Shown: positions 60,000 through 64,000 of the stretch, piece after piece
Numbering within the stretch: the first letter of the stretch is position 1
Layout of the letters: every line of letters starts with the position of its first letter
NCBI GenBank assembly: GCA_963835525.1
Contig: CAWIFM010000006.1
Coordinates: 1 to 64,000, forward strand
Origin: DASSUW01 sp963835525
GTDB lineage: Bacteria > Actinomycetota > Thermoleophilia > Solirubrobacterales > Solirubrobacteraceae
Length of the DNA stretch: 64,000 nucleotides
Direction of reading: 5' to 3'
Notes under the pieces: model-generated
The model's database searches: none
The model's input: the letters and a program-made list of their open reading frames with translations, nothing else
Told to the model about the DNA's origin: nothing
Made by a program: the position numbers and the translations under genes

Positions 60000-62837
60000 C
60001 TACACGGCTTCCACCTCGATCGTCTTCGACGACTCGTCGCCGTCGGCGTAGGTGACGGTCAGCGTCACCTGGTACGTGCCCGGCTCCGCGTACTGATGCG
60101 TCACGCTCTCCAGCGGCGAGCTGGTGCCGTCGCCGAAGTCCCAGTGGTACGAGACGCCGCCCGACGCGCCGGTCGAGAACGCGACCCGGTTGTCGCCCAC
60201 GGGGGTGTCCCGCGGATCGGCACCCGGCGTGTCGGGGCCGCCGACGTAGTCGTACCGGTAGAGCCCGACGTCGGGCTCCGCGCGGAAGAACCCGTCGTAG
60301 ACCTGCACGTAGAGGGCACCGTCCGGACCGAACTTCGAGTCCATGTAGTTGCCGTCCCAGCTGAGCGTGTCGCGCAGGCTGTCGGCGTAGACCGGCTGCC
60401 CGCCGTCCTGGTCGGTCGCCGGATCGAGCAGGAGCCCGTGCTTGATGCTCGCCCCGCCATGGTTGTGCAGGAACCAGCGCCCGTCCCAGTACTCCGGCCA
60501 GCGCACCGAGTCGTCCTCCGCGTCCTCGTCGTAGCGGTAGACCGGCCCGTTCATGATCGTCGCCCCGTTGGCCGTGGCGTACGGGCAGAGCTGGCGCGGG
60601 TTGGCCCCGAAGTTGGGCGCGCCGTCGACGCCGCGCTCGCGCGGGAACTCGGGGCAGCCGTTGGCGCCGTTCGGGTTGCCGCGGCTGTACCAGAGGTTGT
60701 TCGGCCGCATCTTCCCCGCGTCGCGCCCGGTGCCGGTCTGGTGCGGGAGCACCGTCAGGCCCGTGTTGCGGATCGAGTCGTTGACGAGGTTGTCGCAGTC
60801 GTACCAGCCGTTCGTGCCAGCGCTCGCCGGGCCGCCCGGCACGTAGCCGGGGACGTTGAAGTTGCGCGGCGTGCCGTCCGCGACGCGGTCGCGGTAGGCC
60901 TGCCGGCCGCCCATGCAGAACGGCCAGCCATAGTTGCCGGCCGTGGTGATCTGGGCCGCGTTCTCGTACGTCGACGGGCCGAGCGTGGCGCTCGGGGCGC
61001 CGGCGTCCGGGCCCACCCACGCGGTGTACGGCACGTCGGTCTCCGGGTCGATCGAGAGCCGCGACGGGTTGCGCAGCCCCATCGCGTAGATCTCCGGCCG
61101 CGCCTTGCCGCCGCCGCCCTCGGTGCCGTTGAACAGGTTCGGCCCGTTCGGCGACTCCGCGGTGGGCAGCGCATACGTCGAGCCCACGCCGACCGGCGGC
61201 TGGACCCCGTCGGGGATCGACGGGTCCGGCCTGAACCGCAGCATCTTTCCGTTGTAGTCGTTGGTGTTGCCCGCCGTTCGGCGCGCGTCCTGGTACGAGT
61301 ACAAGGCGCTGCCGCAGTGCTGGCTCGACGCCTGGTCGTCCGGCCCCAGCGGACACACCGGCGGCTGGTTGTTGCCGGAGTAGCCGCCTGTGCCCTGCGA
61401 CGAGTTCGTGTCGCCGGTCGTCACGTACAGGTTGCCCTCGGAGTCGAAGCCCATGCCGCCGCCGATATGGCAGCAGCTGAACACCTGGGCGTCGTACTCG
61501 AAGATCCGGACCTCCGAGTCGAGGTCGAGCTGCTTGGTCTCGAGATCCATCGTGAAGCGCGAGATGCGCGGCCGCGACATCTTCGAGACCCGCCGCTCGA
61601 ACGGCAGCCCGGGCGGCGAGGTGTTCGGGTTGAAGGTCGGGAAGTACTGCATGTAGACGTGGCCGGTCTCCATGAAGTCCGGCGCCACGGTGATCCCGGC
61701 CAGGCCGTACTCGAGCTTGTGGTCGGCCGTGTTGGTCCGCTCCCCGCCCTGCCCGCCGTCGCCGTAGACCGCGAGCACGCCGGCGCGCGTGACGCCGCTG
61801 TTGAGCGTCCCGTCGTAGACGGCCGGGTCCCAGACGTGGACGTTGCCGCAGCCGATGCCGACGTTCTCGTTCGAGTGGTCGAGGATCCGGCCCAGCGACG
61901 GCAGGCCGAGGAGCGCGCCGCGCTCGGCGTCGGTCCGGCAGTCGCCGCGGCCGATGTAGATGACCCAGCCGTTGGGCGCGATGGTGATGCCGTGCGACTC
62001 GCCGCTGGTGGCGAGGCCGGTCTCGACCTCCCCGCCGGACACCACGCGGGTGCCGCGGTAGTTGGCGTTGATCGTCGCCTTGCAGTTGCCGCGCAAGAGG
62101 CCCGTCGCCCACTGGATGGCGCCGAGCAGGTGCGTCTTGAGCTGCTCGGTGTAGCTGTCCGCGGTCCGGCCCATGCCGGTGAAGAAGGACCGCCCGCCGC
62201 GGATGTCGCGACACCACGAGATCGGGTGGTCGGTGCCGCCGGTCGACGTCCCGTCGCCGGGCGGGTCGGCCAGCGTGCGCCAGCGCGCGACCGTGTGGAC
62301 GGTGCCGGTCGGCCGCGTCTGCCAGCGGTACCAGATGTCCGTGCGGTTGAGCTCGAGCGGCAGGTCGCGCGTCGAGGGATGCACGCGGTCGCCGACCTCG
62401 AGGGTCCGCGTCGTCGTCCCGGTCGGGCTCGCCGGGTCGGGGCGCGCGCCGATCAGGTCGTCGAGCAGCGCCGATCCCGGTTCGCTCTCGGCCGCGGTGC
62501 CGATCCCGACGAAGCCGCCGCCACGCTCCATGAGGTCGGCGAGCGCGCCCTCCTGCTCACTGTTGAGCCGGTTGCCGGCCGTGTTCAGAAATACGACCGC
62601 GCGGTAGCGCGCGAGGTTGGCTCCCCTGAAGTCCGTCGCGCGGCTCGTCGCCGTGACCTGGAAGCCACCCTGCGCGCCCAGATCGCGGATCGCCGCGATG
62701 CCTGCGCTGACCTCCGGATGCCCTGCCGTGCCCGGATGGAACACGAGCACCTGCGGTGCTTGCGCGTGCGCCTGAGCGGCGCTCGCGAGCGCGATGACCG
62801 CCGCCACGCCGAGCGTGTACAGCCCCCTCTTGTGCAT
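60000..62837 (-). CDS. secreted ThuA-PQQ sugar dehydrogenase-PKD fusion protein
   Basis: 945 residues from ATG 62837, with GGGAGG upstream; the frame extends back but those starts lack a site. Signal peptide LYTLGVAAVIALASAAQAHA. ThuA domain about 28-250 (QVLVFHPGTAGHPEVSAGIA, RYRAVVFLNTAGNRLNSEQE, GGGFVGIGTAAESEPGSALL, YRWQTRP). PQQ/sorbosone-type propeller about 280-840 (GITVAPDFMETGHVYMQYFP, IGGGMGFDSEGNLYVTTGDT, MGLRNPSRLSIDPETDVPYT, AGNYGWPFCMGG, MDSKFGPDGALYVQVYDGFF). The C-terminus is a PKD domain (VSYHWDFGDGTSSPLESVTH). A sugar-binding or sugar-oxidising extracellular enzyme is predicted. Confidence 0.87.
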   Translation of the reverse strand: MHKRGLYTLGVAAVIALASAAQAHAQAPQVLVFHPGTAGHPEVSAGIAAIRDLGAQGGFQVTATSRATDFRGANLARYRAVVFLNTAGNRLNSEQEGALADLMERGGGFVGIGTAAESEPGSALLDDLIGARPDPASPTGTTTRTLEVGDRVHPSTRDLPLELNRTDIWYRWQTRPTGTVHTVARWRTLADPPGDGTSTGGTDHPISWCRDIRGGRSFFTGMGRTADSYTEQLKTHLLGAIQWATGLLRGNCKATINANYRGTRVVSGGEVETGLATSGESHGITIAPNGWVIYIGRGDCRTDAERGALLGLPSLGRILDHSNENVGIGCGNVHVWDPAVYDGTLNSGVTRAGVLAVYGDGGQGGERTNTADHKLEYGLAGITVAPDFMETGHVYMQYFPTFNPNTSPPGLPFERRVSKMSRPRISRFTMDLETKQLDLDSEVRIFEYDAQVFSCCHIGGGMGFDSEGNLYVTTGDTNSSQGTGGYSGNNQPPVCPLGPDDQASSQHCGSALYSYQDARRTAGNTNDYNGKMLRFRPDPSIPDGVQPPVGVGSTYALPTAESPNGPNLFNGTEGGGGKARPEIYAMGLRNPSRLSIDPETDVPYTAWVGPDAGAPSATLGPSTYENAAQITTAGNYGWPFCMGGRQAYRDRVADGTPRNFNVPGYVPGGPASAGTNGWYDCDNLVNDSIRNTGLTVLPHQTGTGRDAGKMRPNNLWYSRGNPNGANGCPEFPRERGVDGAPNFGANPRQLCPYATANGATIMNGPVYRYDEDAEDDSVRWPEYWDGRWFLHNHGGASIKHGLLLDPATDQDGGQPVYADSLRDTLSWDGNYMDSKFGPDGALYVQVYDGFFRAEPDVGLYRYDYVGGPDTPGADPRDTPVGDNRVAFSTGASGGVSYHWDFGDGTSSPLESVTHQYAEPGTYQVTLTVTYADGDESSKTIEVEAV

Positions 62838-62868
62838 CCCGTGCTGCCTCCCGAGTAGCCGGTGGATG

Positions 62869-62896
62869 CGGAAAAACTTTCCGTGCGGAGTTCCGC
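62869..62896. promoter_or_regulatory. two adjacent palindromes in the ThuA/DUF1080 divergent region
   Basis: CGGAAA-AAC-TTTCCG (62869-62883) and GCGGA-GT-TCCGC (62885-62896) are each perfectly symmetric and share the half-site TGCGGA. They lie 32-59 bases upstream of the leftward ATG in the 177-base divergent region. Probable operator pair. Confidence 0.45.
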
Positions 62897-62908
62897 CTTT
62901 TGCAATCC

Positions 62909-62937
62909 AAAGTTTCACCTTTCTCGCGGCCTGTCAA
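62909..62937 (-). promoter_or_regulatory. promoter candidate for the ThuA-PQQ-PKD gene
   Basis: On the minus strand TTGACA (62937-62932), 17 bases, then AACTTT (62914-62909). The -35 and the following GGCC are identical to those before the M14 gene. The -10 is weak. The palindromes lie just downstream. Confidence 0.35.
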
Positions 62938-63014
62938 CCCTTGTTCGGATGCCGACACGCGGAAGGCGTATCCTCCGGTGGGATGCGGCAGTAACCGGCG
63001 GGAGGGAGGTCCCC

Positions 63015-64000
63015 ATGAGACACCGCATGGCGCTCGCGGCGCTCATCGCGCTCGTGATCGTGCCTTCGGCGGCACACGCGCAGTACACGCCGCCGCCGCC
63101 CGAGCGAGGCTTCGAGTACATCTTCGACGGCACCGCCACGGGCTCCGACGCGTCGTTCGACCAGTGGCTGTCGGCCAACGGCGCCACCGCCGTCACGCTC
63201 GACCCCGCGCTCGGAGCGATGAACCCGAACACCTCGGGCTTCGGCATGAAGTGGTACCCCGTCCGGCCGCTCGGCGACGTCGTCGTCAGGCTCGAGTACC
63301 TGTGGCCGGCGGGCGCGACGCCGAACGGCGGCGTGATGGTCCGCTTCCCCGAGCCGCGCTACGTCGGCACGACCGAGGAGGTCCTGGCCCAGAAGCCCAC
63401 GGGCTACAACTACGACCTCTGCCCGGGCGCGGCCCCGTCGTTCTGCGGCCTGCCCGAGCCCGCGCCGTCGACGACCTACCGCTGGCACGGCGGCGATCTG
63501 CCGTTCCCGCCGCCGTTCCGCTACGAGGGCTCCTACTGCGCCCGCAACGGCGTCAACAATGTGACCAACATCGCGGGCACGTTCCCAGCGCCGACCGGCG
63601 GCAACGCCAACAACCACCAGCACTGGCTCTCGGTCTACTGCGGGCACGAGATCCAGATCAACGAGGCGCTACAGATCCCGGGCAGCGACGCGGTGAAGAC
63701 CGGCTCGATGTACGGCTTCGCGAACCTCAACGCCAAGCAGGCGCGCAACGACGAGCGCCAGCAGCAGGGCGTCTGGCACACGATGGAGATCCGGATGGTC
63801 GGGCAGCAGCACACGGTGCTGGTCGACGGCAAGGTGATCAACCAGTTCGACAACTCGGTGCCGCGGGTGGCCTCGCGCGTCGGCGATCCGCCGACCGTGG
63901 CGCGCCAGTTCCGGCGCGGCTACTTCGGCCTGCAGACGCACGGCGGGACCGACCGGATCTTCTACCGCGAGATCCGCGTCAAGGAGCTCGACCGGCACGA
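63015..64000 (+). CDS. secreted DUF1080 (3-keto-disaccharide hydrolase-like) protein, partial
   Basis: 328 codons visible; the right edge cuts the gene. GGAGGGAGG stands 8 bases before the ATG. The signal peptide is MALAALIALVIVPSAAHA. The rest is the concanavalin-like DUF1080 fold: GFEYIFDGTATGSDASFDQW, VVRLEYLWPAGATPNGGVMV, a Cys-containing loop (DLCPGAAPSFCG), VWHTMEIRMVGQQHTVLVDG then KVINQFDNSVPRVA, and GYFGLQTHGGTDRIFYREIR, which is the family's terminal signature. Related proteins cleave 3-keto-glucosides. Divergent from the ThuA-PQQ protein, with which it probably shares a sugar pathway. Confidence 0.82.
   Translation, partial: MRHRMALAALIALVIVPSAAHAQYTPPPPERGFEYIFDGTATGSDASFDQWLSANGATAVTLDPALGAMNPNTSGFGMKWYPVRPLGDVVVRLEYLWPAGATPNGGVMVRFPEPRYVGTTEEVLAQKPTGYNYDLCPGAAPSFCGLPEPAPSTTYRWHGGDLPFPPPFRYEGSYCARNGVNNVTNIAGTFPAPTGGNANNHQHWLSVYCGHEIQINEALQIPGSDAVKTGSMYGFANLNAKQARNDERQQQGVWHTMEIRMVGQQHTVLVDGKVINQFDNSVPRVASRVGDPPTVARQFRRGYFGLQTHGGTDRIFYREIRVKELDRH

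Overview
The window is very GC-rich (over 70 percent by eye), densely packed DNA. Genes routinely overlap by ATGA or GTGA, and GTG and TTG starts are common. The gene set is a type II fatty-acid operon with a carboxyltransferase and a MaoC hydratase, chromosomal RecBCD, WS/DGAT, DUF1707/PspC, MEDS-domain signalling proteins and ThuA-PQQ-PKD secreted proteins. This points to a soil-type actinobacterium, most likely of the Solirubrobacterales/Thermoleophilia (Conexibacter, Solirubrobacter or Patulibacter-like). The lineage is my inference from family content, not a search result. I found no tRNA, rRNA, CRISPR array, insertion sequence or origin.

Layout: 1-1885 holds the start of a GH15-type glucoamylase, a frameshifted alpha/beta hydrolase and an EEP-family enzyme. 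1882-9835 is one leftward fatty-acid operon: fabD, fabH, fabG, acpP, fabF, acyl-CoA carboxyltransferase, MaoC hydratase, fabI and an acyl-thioester-reductase-like SDR. Nearly every gene here except fabD carries one or more single-base frameshifts, while genes right of about 9 kb are almost all intact. The left end is therefore probably low-quality sequence rather than decayed DNA. 9955-16269 (leftward) carries a two-component system, a PQQ sugar dehydrogenase lipoprotein, a GCS2 ligase, an AraC regulator and a FUSC transporter. 16347-17692 is an alcohol dehydrogenase plus a small membrane protein. 17689-23242 is an island of four secreted proteins: a lipoprotein, a matrixin-like protease, a DNRLRE protein and an M14 carboxypeptidase. 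23306-32461 has a PLP decarboxylase, a hybrid histidine kinase, and a leftward run of NUDIX, MFS, DUF488, LLM, DsbA/FrnE, RNase HI, hydrolase and TfoX-like genes.

32602-45180 is mainly rightward: EamA-like transporter, PucR regulator, MEDS-STAS, MEDS-ATPase, GGDEF cyclase, cytidylate-kinase-like protein, winged-helix protein, WS/DGAT, HD protein and a PadR regulator divergent from a methyltransferase. 45336-53442 is recC-recB-recD. 53443-58626 carries VOC, AraC, DUF1707, PspC, MFS, YdeI and DUF4389 genes. 58610 to the right edge has an amidase, a large ThuA-PQQ-PKD secreted protein and, divergently, a DUF1080 (3-keto-disaccharide hydrolase-like) protein.

The least expected signal is a family of three intergenic elements of 118-145 bp (33466-33610, 40480-40597, 45195-45329). 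They share terminal inverted repeats built on CGAACGTCAACTGC. Each also encloses a second, inner hairpin whose sequence differs completely between copies while its self-complementarity is kept. They sit against gene 3' ends. I do not recognise them as a described element.
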